DNA of 33,252 bases, from positions 1 through 33,252 of the forward strand of contig PBSM01000283.1 of NCBI GenBank assembly GCA_002726245.1. The letters are read 5' to 3'. Below the pieces are notes generated by a model. That model was not told the origin of the DNA and searched no databases. It was given only the letters and a program-made list of their open reading frames with translations. How positions within the stretch are numbered: the stretch's first letter is position 1; each line of letters opens with the position of its first letter. Below, one piece after another: positions 25,290 through 33,252 of the stretch. The stretch comes from Planctomycetaceae bacterium (GTDB taxonomy: Bacteria > Planctomycetota > Planctomycetia > Pirellulales > Pirellulaceae). The position numbers were made by a program, and so were the translations under genes.

Positions 25290-25910
25290 ATGGCGACACT
25301 GATCACGGACCCTCAGTTCGAGCGGGAGCTTATCGCGCAGCGTCAGGAATGGGGTGTGGACAAGTTTGACGAGGTCTGGGATGGAGTTTACGTCATGGCG
25401 CCGATGGCTAACGACGAACACCAGTTCCTGGTCAAGGAACTGACAACGGTTCTCACGATTGCAATAGATTGGGCAAACCTTGGACAAACAAGGCCCGGCG
25501 TAAACGTCAGCGACCGGCGCGAGGATTGGAAATCCAACTTCCGCATTCCCGATGTGGCAGTGTTCCTCAATGGCACGAAAGCGGAGAACTGCGGGGCCTT
25601 TTGGCTCGGTGGCCCTGATTTTGGAGTCGAGATCATCAGTCCGGGGGATCGGGCTCTGCTGAAACTACCGTTCTACGCGAGTGTTGGCACAGGAGAGATT
25701 CTGGTGATCGAGCGCGAGCCGTGGGCACTCACGTCGTACCGTTTGCATCATGGTGAAATGGTGGAAGCGGGCAAATCGACGCCGGAGAATGGGCAAGCTA
25801 TTGACAGTGCCGTCGTGCCAATGAAGTGGCAACTTCTCCAGGGAGAAGAGGGCATCAACATCCAGATCACTCATCACGACGGCGTACAGCAGTGGCTGGT
25901 CAATGTCTGA
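25290..25910 (+). CDS. Uma2-family protein (PD-(D/E)XK nuclease fold)
   Basis: The 206-residue protein matches the Uma2/DUF820 family: an N-terminal region with YELWDG-like DEVWDGVYVMAP, then IPDVAVF containing Asp88, VEIIS with Glu114, and Lys125 in ALLKLPFY. These are plausible PD-(D/E)XK catalytic positions. Family members are abundant in cyanobacteria and planctomycetes and their roles are mostly unknown. It points against the surrounding ribosomal genes, between fusA and rpsJ where tuf often lies, so it is probably an insertion. Nuclease activity is inferred only from the fold. Confidence 0.85.
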   Translation: MATLITDPQFERELIAQRQEWGVDKFDEVWDGVYVMAPMANDEHQFLVKELTTVLTIAIDWANLGQTRPGVNVSDRREDWKSNFRIPDVAVFLNGTKAENCGAFWLGGPDFGVEIISPGDRALLKLPFYASVGTGEILVIEREPWALTSYRLHHGEMVEAGKSTPENGQAIDSAVVPMKWQLLQGEEGINIQITHHDGVQQWLVNV

Positions 25911-26019
25911 CGCTCACGGTCGCGGACATGCTCCCGTAGCGCGGCGTAGCCGCAAAGCGGTTTCTCCGCGATCAAAACGTTGGTTCGCGGAGCGGACCAC
26001 GACTGTAAGGCGGCCAGCG

Positions 26020-28095
26020 TCAGATCTCATAACTCTTAGCGACCTCGGGCGGCGCAGCAGCGTATTCCAACGGCTCCATCGAACATCCGGCTCGTCCCTG
26101 GCTGAGGCTTCGCATGGCGCTCGAATACCCAAACAACTCGCTCAGTGCGACGTGAGCCTCGATCGTCGATGTGCGTCCGCGATTCTCGGTTTTGGCGATG
26201 ACCGCGCGTCGCTGCTGGAGGTCGCCAACGAAGTCGCCGAGATACTCTTCCGGAGTCACGATATCGACTTTCATGATCGGCTCGAGCAGCACTTTCCCGC
26301 CGGCCTCCAAACCCTTATCGAAAGCATCATTCACCGAGATTTTGAAGGCCATTTCATTGGAATTGTCCTCTTCCGCCTCTGCGTCCAGCAGCGTGACTTT
26401 CAGCTTCATCAACGGGAACCCCTGAATCAGCCCTCCTCCATCGGCTCGCGCCTTCAGTTCGTCAATGATCACAACGACAAGCTCCTCGGGCAGCGTGCCG
26501 GGCGGACAGTGATTGAGGATCGCGACCGGAACGTGATCCGACTCCGAGGGCTCCATCCTCAGTGTCAGCTTCGCAAAGAGCTGTTGCCCCGAGATTTGTC
26601 GATGGCACTCACCGGTCACTTCGGCCGCGGCGGCCACCGTTTCGCGATAACTCACCTGCGGCTTGTGGAATTTCACGTTGAGGCTAAAGTCGCGCAGCAG
26701 CCGGTGCTTGATGATCTCCAGATGCAACTCGCCCATCCCGCTGATCAAAGTTTGCCCGGTTTCTCCGATCTTTACACGCAAGGTCGGATCCTGCCGTAGC
26801 AGCAACTCGAGCGTGTCCTCGAGTTTTTTCTTCTCAATCGTCGATTCCGGCTCGATGGCCATCGACATCACAGTTTCGGGGAATTGAATCGTTTCCAGGA
26901 GCACCGGCTCGCGCGTGTCGCAGAGCGTATCTCCGGTGATCGTATCCCGAAGCCCGATGACTCCGACAATATCGCCGGCGCTGGCCACTTCAACCTGCTG
27001 TTCCCTCTTGGTGGCGTGGATTTGCCAGAGTTGAGCCACGTTCTCTTTCTTGTCCTTGCCAGGGTTTAACGCCCGCGAGTTGGCCTTTAGCTGCCCGGAA
27101 TAGACCCTTACCCATGACAAGTCGCCTGTCTTGGCTGGCAAGACCTTGAAGACCAATCCGCAGAACGGTTCGTTCGGATCGGGCTTTCGCCGAACCTTCT
27201 TATCTCTGGCTTTCTTGCCGGCATCATCGCCTTCGATCGGAGGCATGTCGGCAGGGCTTGGTAGAAAGTCGGCGACTCCATCAAGCAGCGGCTGGACTCC
27301 CATCCCGTGCAGCGCCGACCCGCAGAAGACAGGCTGAATCTGCATTTGCAGCGTGGCCTCGCGCAGCACCTTCTTCACCAGTTTGTCTGGTATGTCTTTC
27401 TCCTGAAGCGCCAAAACCATCAGTTCGTCGCTAAAGTCGTACAAGCTCTCCAGTAGCATATGTCGCCATAGATCAGCATTGTCCTGCGAGCCCTCGGGGA
27501 TTTCACCGGTGATGACTTTACCGTCCTCAAAGGTCAGCAGCTTCATCGAAATCAGATCGATTACACCGCGAAACGGATTGTCGAAGTGAGCAGGCCCTTC
27601 ACCGACTGGAATCTGCACGGCGAGCGGGTTTCCGTTCAATCGCGACTTGATTTCGTCGAAGACGACTTGGAAGTCCGCTCCGTCGCGATCGAGCTTATTG
27701 ATAAAGGCAATTCTCGGTACACGATATCGATCGGCCTGCCGCCACACGGTTTCGCTTTGAGCCTCGACACCCTCTCTCGCACTGAACACAACGACCGCGC
27801 CGTCGAGCACCCTCAGACACCGTTCGACCTCGGCGGTGAAATCGACGTGCCCCGGCGTATCAAGCAGATTGACGTGTACGTCCCGCCAATCGAACGTCAC
27901 GCATGCCGAGTAGATCGTGATGCCGCGATCCTGCTCTTCGGGGTCCGAGTCTGTTTCAGCCGTACCCTTATCGACTTCGCCGATTCGATGCTTAGCGCCA
28001 CTGAGAAAGAGCATGCGCTCGGTAACAGTGGTCTTGCCGGCATCGATATGGGCGATGATGCCGATGTTTCGGATGTCTTCTAGGTTGCGTGGCAT
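26020..28095 (-). CDS. fusA: Translation elongation factor G
   Basis: The 691-residue GTPase drives translocation. G1 is A15-HIDAGKTT, G2 RGIT (57-60), G3 DTPGH (79-83) and G4 NKLD (133-136). Domains II-V follow, including GMGELHLEIIKHRLLRDF and the C-terminal EPIMKVDIVTPEEYLGDFVGDLQQRRA. The stretch before G2 (TDSDPEEQDRGIT) differs from the usual MDWMEQEQERGIT, and a charged insertion (GDDAGKKARDKKVRRKPD) lies near domain II. It may therefore belong to one of the planctomycete EF-G paralogue classes. It follows rpsG by 140 nt; tuf is not downstream. Confidence 0.95.
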   Translation of the reverse strand: MPRNLEDIRNIGIIAHIDAGKTTVTERMLFLSGAKHRIGEVDKGTAETDSDPEEQDRGITIYSACVTFDWRDVHVNLLDTPGHVDFTAEVERCLRVLDGAVVVFSAREGVEAQSETVWRQADRYRVPRIAFINKLDRDGADFQVVFDEIKSRLNGNPLAVQIPVGEGPAHFDNPFRGVIDLISMKLLTFEDGKVITGEIPEGSQDNADLWRHMLLESLYDFSDELMVLALQEKDIPDKLVKKVLREATLQMQIQPVFCGSALHGMGVQPLLDGVADFLPSPADMPPIEGDDAGKKARDKKVRRKPDPNEPFCGLVFKVLPAKTGDLSWVRVYSGQLKANSRALNPGKDKKENVAQLWQIHATKREQQVEVASAGDIVGVIGLRDTITGDTLCDTREPVLLETIQFPETVMSMAIEPESTIEKKKLEDTLELLLRQDPTLRVKIGETGQTLISGMGELHLEIIKHRLLRDFSLNVKFHKPQVSYRETVAAAAEVTGECHRQISGQQLFAKLTLRMEPSESDHVPVAILNHCPPGTLPEELVVVIIDELKARADGGGLIQGFPLMKLKVTLLDAEAEEDNSNEMAFKISVNDAFDKGLEAGGKVLLEPIMKVDIVTPEEYLGDFVGDLQQRRAVIAKTENRGRTSTIEAHVALSELFGYSSAMRSLSQGRAGCSMEPLEYAAAPPEVAKSYEI

Positions 28096-28111
28096 GGTTG
28101 TCGGTCAATTG

Positions 28112-28171
28112 GTCATTGGTCAGTAGTCATTTGGTCTGCGAATGCCTAATAACTAACTAATGACCAATGAC
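28112..28171. repeat. Inverted repeat in the rpsG-fusA spacer
   Basis: Two 16-bp arms (28112-28127 and 28156-28171) match at 15 positions around a 28-nt loop and are built on a GTCATTGGTCA core. The spacer is 140 nt, long for a str operon. It may be a mobile palindrome or an RNA structure that tunes fusA expression. Confidence 0.65.
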
Positions 28172-28235
28172 GGCGCAGCAAAAACGCCGCCCAGATACTA
28201 GAGTCCGCGCGGCGCCGAGTTTGATTTTGTGTCTA

Positions 28236-28706
28236 CTACCAAGCGAAATGAGCAAAGGCTTTATTGGCGTCCGCCATGCGGTGTACGTTGTCGCGGCGAG
28301 TCATCGCGGAACCTTCTCGATTGTACGCGGCAACCAACTCATCGGCCAACTTCACGGCAGTTGGGCGGCCCTTCTTTTCGCGAACCGCAATCAGTAGCCA
28401 ACGAATGGCCAGCGACTGTTGCCGAGCCTTGCTCACCTGCATTGGCACCTGGTAAGCCGCACCACCGACACGCTTGGAGCGAACCTCGATATGCGGCTTG
28501 ATGTTCTCCAACGCCGTGTGGAAGACGTCGATCGGCTCCTGGTCCGCGATCTTGCCCTTGATGATATCCAGCGAATCGTAGAACACCTTGTAGGCGATGG
28601 ACTTCTTGCCGTCCCACATCAGGCAGTTCACGAACTTCGCCGCCAGCAGGGAGTTATGCTTGGCGTCAGGCTTGAGTTGTTTGCGGCTTGCGGTAATGCG
28701 ACCCAT
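28236..28706 (-). CDS. rpsG: Small-subunit ribosomal protein S7
   Basis: The 156-residue protein nucleates the 30S head and contacts E-site tRNA. It begins [19 protein letters not shown] and carries [30 protein letters not shown] and the helical C-terminus [13 protein letters not shown]. Length is standard. rpsL lies 81 nt upstream, with an inverted repeat in the gap. Confidence 0.97.
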   Translation of the reverse strand: MGRITASRKQLKPDAKHNSLLAAKFVNCLMWDGKKSIAYKVFYDSLDIIKGKIADQEPIDVFHTALENIKPHIEVRSKRVGGAAYQVPMQVSKARQQSLAIRWLLIAVREKKGRPTAVKLADELVAAYNREGSAMTRRDNVHRMADANKAFAHFAW

Positions 28707-28726
28707 TGCTTCTTACTTCTCTTCGA

Positions 28727-28784
28727 GTAGGACGGGTTTGTAACCCGACTGATACCTGCCAGACGGGTTGAAAACCCGTCCTAC
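28727..28784. repeat. Inverted repeat in the rpsL-rpsG spacer
   Basis: Arms of 21 bp (28727-28747 and 28764-28784) match except at 2 positions. Each arm contains its own CGGGTT/AACCCG palindrome, giving a double-hairpin potential. It fills most of the 81-nt gap and starts 3 nt before the rpsL stop on the plus-strand map. Confidence 0.75.
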
Positions 28785-28787
28785 GCT

Positions 28788-29156
28788 TTATGACTTCTTC
28801 GCACCGTAACGGCTGCGAGCTTGCTTACGACCATCGACACCCAGTGTATCACGGGCACCACGGACTACCTGATAACGTACACCCGGCAGATCACGGACAC
28901 GACCGCCGCGAACAAGCACAATCGAGTGTTCCTGCAAGTTGTGGCCTTCGCCAGGAATGTAAACCGTGACTTCCTTGCCGTTCGACAGTCGAACACGGGT
29001 GATCTTCCGCAGAGCCGAATTCGGCTTCTTGGGCGTCATCGTGCGGACCTGCAAGCAGACGCCTTGCTTCTGCGGGCAGCGCTCTAACACCGGTGCCTTG
29101 GTGAACTTACGTTTCTGCTTACGGTTCTTGCGAACGAGCTGATTAATCGTCGGCAT
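28788..29156 (-). CDS. rpsL: Small-subunit ribosomal protein S12
   Basis: The 122-residue decoding-centre protein starts [15 protein letters not shown] and has [11 protein letters not shown] with the wild-type lysines at 43-44. It also has [11 protein letters not shown] followed by [12 protein letters not shown]. The residue at position 88 is Arg (codon 28893-28895) where most bacteria have Lys. It opens the str operon and is preceded by a promoter-like sequence. Confidence 0.97.
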   Translation of the reverse strand: MPTINQLVRKNRKQKRKFTKAPVLERCPQKQGVCLQVRTMTPKKPNSALRKITRVRLSNGKEVTVYIPGEGHNLQEHSIVLVRGGRVRDLPGVRYQVVRGARDTLGVDGRKQARSRYGAKKS

Positions 29157-29207
29157 AAGTGGACATCGTCCTGGGGAGGGAGTCTCGCTAACAAACTGGA
29201 ATCCGTC

Positions 29208-29235
29208 AGGTTATCGGCTCCATCGCCCTTGTCAA
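29208..29235 (-). promoter_or_regulatory. Candidate str operon promoter
   Basis: On the minus strand TTGACA (29235-29230), a 16-nt spacer and TAACCT (29213-29208) precede rpsL by about 50 nt. The -35 is perfect and the -10 weak. Nothing better is visible in the 196-nt rpsL-larC divergent gap. Confidence 0.45.
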
Positions 29236-29352
29236 GGTGGAATGGCTAGTTCTCGTTGCCCTGCGGGCCGCGTGGCTCACCATCGAAGCAACTGGTATAT
29301 TCCGGCGAGTCCATCCTAAATCCTCTTCTTGCACCTCCCTGGCACAATTCCC

Positions 29353-30516
29353 ATGCGAATCGCCTACTTTGATTGCACCAGCGGCATCAGCGGAGACATG
29401 ACACTCGGAGCGTTAGCAGACACCGGTATCGATCTGACGGAAATCCAAGCCGGTATCGACTCGCTTGGTCTTCCGAGTTGCCAGTTGACCAGCGACGAAG
29501 TCAAACGGCATGGCTTTCGCGCCACCAAGATCGACGTCCAACACGAACCTGAGCACGCGCATCGCCATCTGCACCATGTCACCGATATGATCGATGGCAG
29601 CAATCTTTCGGAAGGGCAGAAAGAACTTGCCAAACGCATTTTCACACGGCTTGGCGAGGCGGAAGCCAAGGTCCACGGCAGCACGCTCCGGAAAGTCCAC
29701 TTCCACGAAGTCGGAGCCGTTGATTCGATTGCTGACATTGTCGGTAGTGCAATCGGGCTAGACCTGCTGAGCGTCGATCGAATCGTCTGTTCCCCGATTC
29801 CTACAGGTTGTGGGCATATCCAGATCGCCCACGGCCGAGTCGGCGTGCCGGCTCCCGCCACAGCGGAGTTGCTCAAGGGCATCCCGATCGAAGCGTCGAG
29901 CATCGATGCCGAGCTGACGACTCCGACCGGTGCGGCCATCGTGGCGACAGTCGTTGACGAATTCGGTGTGTTGCCCGGGATGAAGATCGAGTCGATCGGA
30001 TATGGAGCCGGCACGAAGGAGTTGAAGGAGCAGGCCAATGTCTTGCGGCTGATCGTTGGCGAAGCCGGTGACAATCACGATTCAGACCAGATTTGGGTGC
30101 TGGAGACGAATCTCGACGATATCATCGGCGAAGTGATCGGCCATTGCACAAATCTGCTTGCGGAAGCTGGTGCGTTGGACGTCTACACCACTAGCATACA
30201 GATGAAGAAGAACCGGCCGGGGGTCAAGCTGAGCGTCCTCTGCGACGCTGGCCTGATCAAAAAACTGGAGAAAATCGTCTTTCGCGAAACGTCCACGCTT
30301 GGTATTCGTCGCTGGCCCGTTAGTCGTCACAAGCTCGAACGACGAGCGCACGCGGTCGAAACGGAGTTTGGGAACGTGGACGGGAAGCTAGCAGTTCTAG
30401 CGGATGGCAGTACGAGTTTCTCTCCCGAATACGAGTCTTGCCGCCAAGTTGCCGAAGATAAGAAGGTGGCTTTGAAAGATGTTTACGAGTCGGCACGGCG
30501 AGCATTTGGCTCGTAG
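29353..30516 (+). CDS. larC: Nickel-pincer cofactor biosynthesis protein LarC
   Basis: The 387-residue protein (DUF111 family) inserts nickel into the pyridinium dithiocarboxylate mononucleotide cofactor in a CTP-dependent step. It begins MRIAYFDCTSGISGDM and has a His-rich loop (residues 64-75, HEPEHAHRHLHH), KVHFHEVGAVDSIADI, and ETNLDDIIGEVIGH. It is a single frame, unlike LarC1/LarC2 arrangements with a frameshift. I start at ATG 29353 because the family begins there; TTG 29329 adds 8 residues without support. larB, larE and larA are not in the window. Confidence 0.93.
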   Translation: MRIAYFDCTSGISGDMTLGALADTGIDLTEIQAGIDSLGLPSCQLTSDEVKRHGFRATKIDVQHEPEHAHRHLHHVTDMIDGSNLSEGQKELAKRIFTRLGEAEAKVHGSTLRKVHFHEVGAVDSIADIVGSAIGLDLLSVDRIVCSPIPTGCGHIQIAHGRVGVPAPATAELLKGIPIEASSIDAELTTPTGAAIVATVVDEFGVLPGMKIESIGYGAGTKELKEQANVLRLIVGEAGDNHDSDQIWVLETNLDDIIGEVIGHCTNLLAEAGALDVYTTSIQMKKNRPGVKLSVLCDAGLIKKLEKIVFRETSTLGIRRWPVSRHKLERRAHAVETEFGNVDGKLAVLADGSTSFSPEYESCRQVAEDKKVALKDVYESARRAFGS

Positions 30517-30555
30517 ACGCGTGCTTCTGCGAACGAATCGCAAGGAACCGATCGG

Positions 30556-31137
30556 ATGTGGCTATTGGCGAGTAACGCTTCCTGGGGAATCTTTGCTTGC
30601 GGCGTGCTTTTACTGATATTCGTCCTGATGAAGCGGTCACGCCGCTACACGCGCCGCGCACGGCGCGATGCGCGTACAGAGCACAACAGGCTTGTCGAAC
30701 CAGATCGGGACAAAGCCCTGATCGACGCGCCTCGCGAGATCCTCCGTTGGCAAGTTGGGATGCATGAGACAGCGAGAGATCTGAAGGCGGAACTCGACAG
30801 CAAAATCGGCGTTCTGCAAGCGACGATTCGTATCGCCAACGAAGAAACGGAGCGGCTGGAAGCGGCTATCAACCGGGCAGAGCGGCTAGGGGTCTCGGCT
30901 TGCGGCGATACTCTGGCTGAAATCGAACGGATTGCCGACGCGAGTGTCCTCACCACGGGCGACTTGCCGGATCCGGGCACATCGGAGTTTGCGACGATTT
31001 CGCCACTGGAATCACACCGCAGTCGGATCTTTGCCCTTGCGGATGAGGGATGTGGCGCGCAGGCGATCGCGGCTTCGACCGGCCTCCCGTGTGGCGACGT
31101 CGAACTCGTACTCAGCCTGCGTGCGCCCCAGAATTAG
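30556..31137 (+). CDS. Membrane-anchored coiled-coil protein with DUF2802-like C-terminus
   Basis: The 193-residue protein has one N-terminal transmembrane segment (about residues 2-24) and then a Lys/Arg-rich cytoplasmic stop (KRSRRYTRRARRDAR). A predicted coiled coil follows at about 75-115, then a linker. The C-terminal segment FALADEGCGAQAIAASTGLPCGDVELVL resembles a small helix-turn-helix seen in DUF2802-type proteins. AAGGA lies 9 nt before the ATG. It is placed between larC and the cysteine desulfurase gene on the same strand; function unknown. Confidence 0.7.
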   Translation: MWLLASNASWGIFACGVLLLIFVLMKRSRRYTRRARRDARTEHNRLVEPDRDKALIDAPREILRWQVGMHETARDLKAELDSKIGVLQATIRIANEETERLEAAINRAERLGVSACGDTLAEIERIADASVLTTGDLPDPGTSEFATISPLESHRSRIFALADEGCGAQAIAASTGLPCGDVELVLSLRAPQN

Positions 31138-31220
31138 AGTGCCGCACATCATTTTGCGCGAGACGGCCCTCCGGCGGCGACCTTCTGGTCGCGGGCGCTC
31201 CGTTCGCGTAAGCTCATTTC

Positions 31221-32357
31221 ATGCGACAAATCTATCTGGACTACAACGCAACAACGCCGATCGCGCCGAGCGTTCAAGAGGCGATGCTGCCGTTCCTGGC
31301 CGAGCATTACGGCAATCCCTCGAGCAGCCACGCGCTCGGCCGCGCTTGCCACGAGGCGATTGAGGACGCTCGGGATCGAGTTGCCGCGGTGTTGGGAACG
31401 CATCGGGACGAGATCGTCTTCACTTCAGGTGGCACCGAGAGCAATAACCTCGCTCTGAAGGGAATCCTGATGTCGCACGCGCCGCTGGTGGATGGGCATT
31501 TGGTCATCTCAGCGATCGAGCATCCCGCCATTGCCGAACCTGCCGAGTACCTGGAGCGGCTTGGATACCGCGTCAGTGTTATTTCGTGTGACAAGCACGG
31601 CATTGTTTCTCCAGAGGCGGTCGCGTCGGTGCTGGCAGCCGATACGAAGCTAGTCAGCATTATGCACGCCAACAACGAAATCGGGACGATCCAACCCATC
31701 CGCGAGATCGCCGAGCTTTGCCGCGCGCGCGACATTCTGGTCCATACCGACGCCGCTCAAACCATCGGCAAGATCCGCACGTTCGTGGAAGAGATGGGAG
31801 TGGACATGCTCAGCATCGCCGGCCATAAGGTTTACGGGCCGAAAGGCGTCGGCGCGCTTTACGTGCGGCAGGGTGTGCCGCTTCAACCGGTCACGCACGG
31901 CGCGGCGCACGAAGGTGGTTTGCGCCCAGGCACCGAGAACACTCCGTATATCGTTGCCCTCGGGCAGGCCTGCTTCCTGGCCGGGAAAGCTCTTGACGAT
32001 GCCAGCGATAGGATGGCTCAATTGCGAGACCGGCTCTCCGGACAGCTTCGCGAAGCGATCGGTGAAGAACTAACGATCAACGGCGAGCAGGCCCCCCGGC
32101 TGCCGAATACGTTGAGCGTTAACTTCCCTCGAGTCGCCGGAGTCGACTTGCTGGCACGCTGCCCGGAGCTTTGTGCTTCGACCGGAGCTGCCTGCCATAG
32201 CGGCGGCACGACGATGTCACCAACACTTGCCGCGATCGGGCTGAGTCCAAACCGGGCGCGCGGTACGGTTCGACTCAGCGTCGGGTGGTACACTTCGGAG
32301 AACGATATCGATCGCACCACCGAGTTGCTCGTCGGTGCTTGGGAGAGCTTAATGTAG
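31221..32357 (+). CDS. Cysteine desulfurase (NifS/IscS family, PLP-dependent)
   Basis: The 378-residue enzyme would release sulfur from cysteine for Fe-S clusters or thiolation. It has the N-terminal IYLDYNATTPI, the HANNEIGTIQPI motif, the PLP lysine K203 in SIAGHKVYGPKGVGAL, and the active-site Cys325 in the ASTGAACHSGG loop. Assignment to NifS or IscS cannot be made. No iscU or sufE is adjacent. The stop codon TAG (32355-32357) lies inside the left end of the repeat element that follows. Confidence 0.93.
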   Translation: MRQIYLDYNATTPIAPSVQEAMLPFLAEHYGNPSSSHALGRACHEAIEDARDRVAAVLGTHRDEIVFTSGGTESNNLALKGILMSHAPLVDGHLVISAIEHPAIAEPAEYLERLGYRVSVISCDKHGIVSPEAVASVLAADTKLVSIMHANNEIGTIQPIREIAELCRARDILVHTDAAQTIGKIRTFVEEMGVDMLSIAGHKVYGPKGVGALYVRQGVPLQPVTHGAAHEGGLRPGTENTPYIVALGQACFLAGKALDDASDRMAQLRDRLSGQLREAIGEELTINGEQAPRLPNTLSVNFPRVAGVDLLARCPELCASTGAACHSGGTTMSPTLAAIGLSPNRARGTVRLSVGWYTSENDIDRTTELLVGAWESLM

Positions 32358-32485
32358 CCATCACGCTCCGCGTGATGAAAGCAGGATTATGTAGATGTTG
32401 ACGTGGAGGACTGCGCTTGATCGGCGAGGCACGCTCGGAGCACCGCGCCGCTATCCTCACGCGGAGCGTGAGGGCTACATTGAAC
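32353..32485. repeat. About 133-bp inverted-repeat element, copy 2
   Basis: Terminal inverted repeats 32353-32375 and 32457-32479 match at 22 of 23 positions. They are the same sequence as the ends of the 4489-4616 element, and the tail TTGAAC (32480-32485) is shared too. No target-site duplication is obvious here. The element supplies the stop codon of the cysteine desulfurase and ends 5 nt before the next ATG. Confidence 0.8.
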
Positions 32486-32489
32486 AACC

Positions 32490-33240
32490 ATGCCAGAGAC
32501 TCAACGACTATCGACGGGCGTTTCCGGCTTGGACGAGATGCTGGGTGGAGGCCTTCTGCCGGGAACGCTGACCGTCGTCGTTGGCGCGATGGGGATCGAC
32601 AAGACCCAACTCGGACTCCAATTCGTCAACGCAGGGCTGACCCAAGAGCAGCGGCGCGGCGTCGTTTTTGATCTGTGTGCTCGTGGCGATTCTCAGAATC
32701 ATTCCGACTACGCCCAGCGGATGTTCGACTGGTCGATGGACGTTGTGCCGTCAGATCGCCAGCCCGAGCTCATCGACTTCTTCCAGCGAGATGCTCACGG
32801 CGACTATCTGCATGTCTTCGACTATCACGGCCGTCGCGTCACGAAACGCGATTTGGACTGGGATGAATGGCGAGCCTGGCAGGCGCAGCTAAACGCGAAA
32901 CTGCGCAGCTCGGTCGCTTTTCTCTACGGCAATTTCATCCGAGGCACTCGCCGCGTGGTCGTGGACGGTGTCGAACCAACCAACCGACCGGCCGAACGAA
33001 TCGATTCAGTTGAACTTGTTCGAATACGTCTACCATCAGGTACTGCGGAAGGATCCCGAGTGGGTCGCCCGCGATCTGTTCCGCGAAGCCTACCGGAAGA
33101 ACGCCGAGTCGGCTGCCGCGGCCCGTTACGATGAAACGGCGTTGAGCTGCCTGCTGTTGCTCTGCACTCTAGACGATTATGCGGCGAGGGAAATCAGATC
33201 GTGGAAGAGTTTCCACAATTTGCGATGGTTGGGTCCGTGA
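32490..33240 (+). pseudogene. RecA/KaiC-like P-loop ATPase gene, frameshifted
   Basis: The start STGVSGLDEMLGGGLLPGTLTVVVGAMG is typical of RecA-superfamily (RAD55/KaiC-like) ATPases. The Walker A reads G32-A-M-G-I-D37-K38-T39, with Asp replacing the glycine before Lys. At 32974-32985 an (AACC)3 tract breaks the frame. Removing one AACC joins the first part to the downstream frame (DRPNESIQLNLFEYVYHQV...), which continues to a stop at 33240. Without that repair, the upstream frame ends in unrelated Arg-rich residues at 33134. A possible further lesion near 33165 is suggested by loss of a recognisable C-terminus. It appears to be a decaying gene, or a sequencing error at the tract. Confidence 0.7.
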
Positions 33241-33252
33241 GGCAGAGCGGCG

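Noticed and set aside
25905..26026. 9-bp inverted repeat TCTGACGCT / AGCGTCAGA between the Uma2-like gene and fusA
   Set aside because: The arms are short and over 90 nt apart with no T-run, so neither a terminator nor a mobile-element end can be supported.
1..33252. tRNA, rRNA, CRISPR array, prophage or transposase gene
   Set aside because: I looked in the intergenic spaces and found no cloverleaf, regular spacer-repeat array or transposase motif.

Overview
The window looks like a chromosomal segment of a planctomycete, most likely near Pirellulales. This is inferred from the BlaI/M56 pair, a serine hydrolase fused to a DUF1080 (3-keto-disaccharide hydrolase) domain, ribosomal protein L17 with lineage-specific insertions, and many short palindromic repeats. 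I see no tRNA, rRNA or CRISPR array.

Layout. 1-1.1 kb (-): a BlaI-type repressor and a truncated M56 sensor, with a readable promoter/operator. 1.37-5.4 kb (-): a bifunctional proline dehydrogenase/P5C dehydrogenase (PutA) and, upstream, an Lhr-type helicase whose middle is deleted. Two different palindromic elements have landed here: one sits in frame in the PutA interdomain linker, and the other sits exactly at the lhr/putA junction, flanked by a 24-bp direct repeat. 5.6-9.9 kb (+): the secreted serine hydrolase-DUF1080 fusion, a decayed multi-pass membrane protein gene and a nitrilase-superfamily amidohydrolase.

9.9-29.2 kb (-): the ribosomal protein cluster. Transcription runs rpsL-rpsG-fusA, then a Uma2-like gene on the opposite strand, then rpsJ-rplC-rplD-rplW-rplB-rpsS-rplV-rpsC-rplP-rpmC-rpsQ-rplN-rplX-rplE-rpsZ-rpsH-rplF-rplR-rpsE-rplO-secY-adk-rpmJ-rpsM-rpsK-rpoA-rplQ and a small metallopeptidase. 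It supplies ribosome subunits, the translocon channel, RNA polymerase alpha and adenylate kinase. tuf, rpmD, map, infA and rpsD are absent from their usual positions. Promoter-like sequences precede rpsL, rpsJ and rpmJ, so the block probably has at least three transcription units. The rpsJ leader has two compact hairpins, and the str spacers carry inverted repeats.

29.3-33.2 kb (+): larC (nickel-pincer cofactor), a membrane-anchored coiled-coil protein, a NifS/IscS-like cysteine desulfurase, a second copy of the lhr/putA element, and a RecA/KaiC-like ATPase gene broken by a 4-nt tandem expansion and carrying a damaged Walker A.

The strongest candidates for new biology are the two palindromic elements and how they spared the genes they entered, the S10 leader, and a natural Arg at S12 position 88, a site linked to streptomycin resistance. 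I found no complete novel defence or biosynthetic system.
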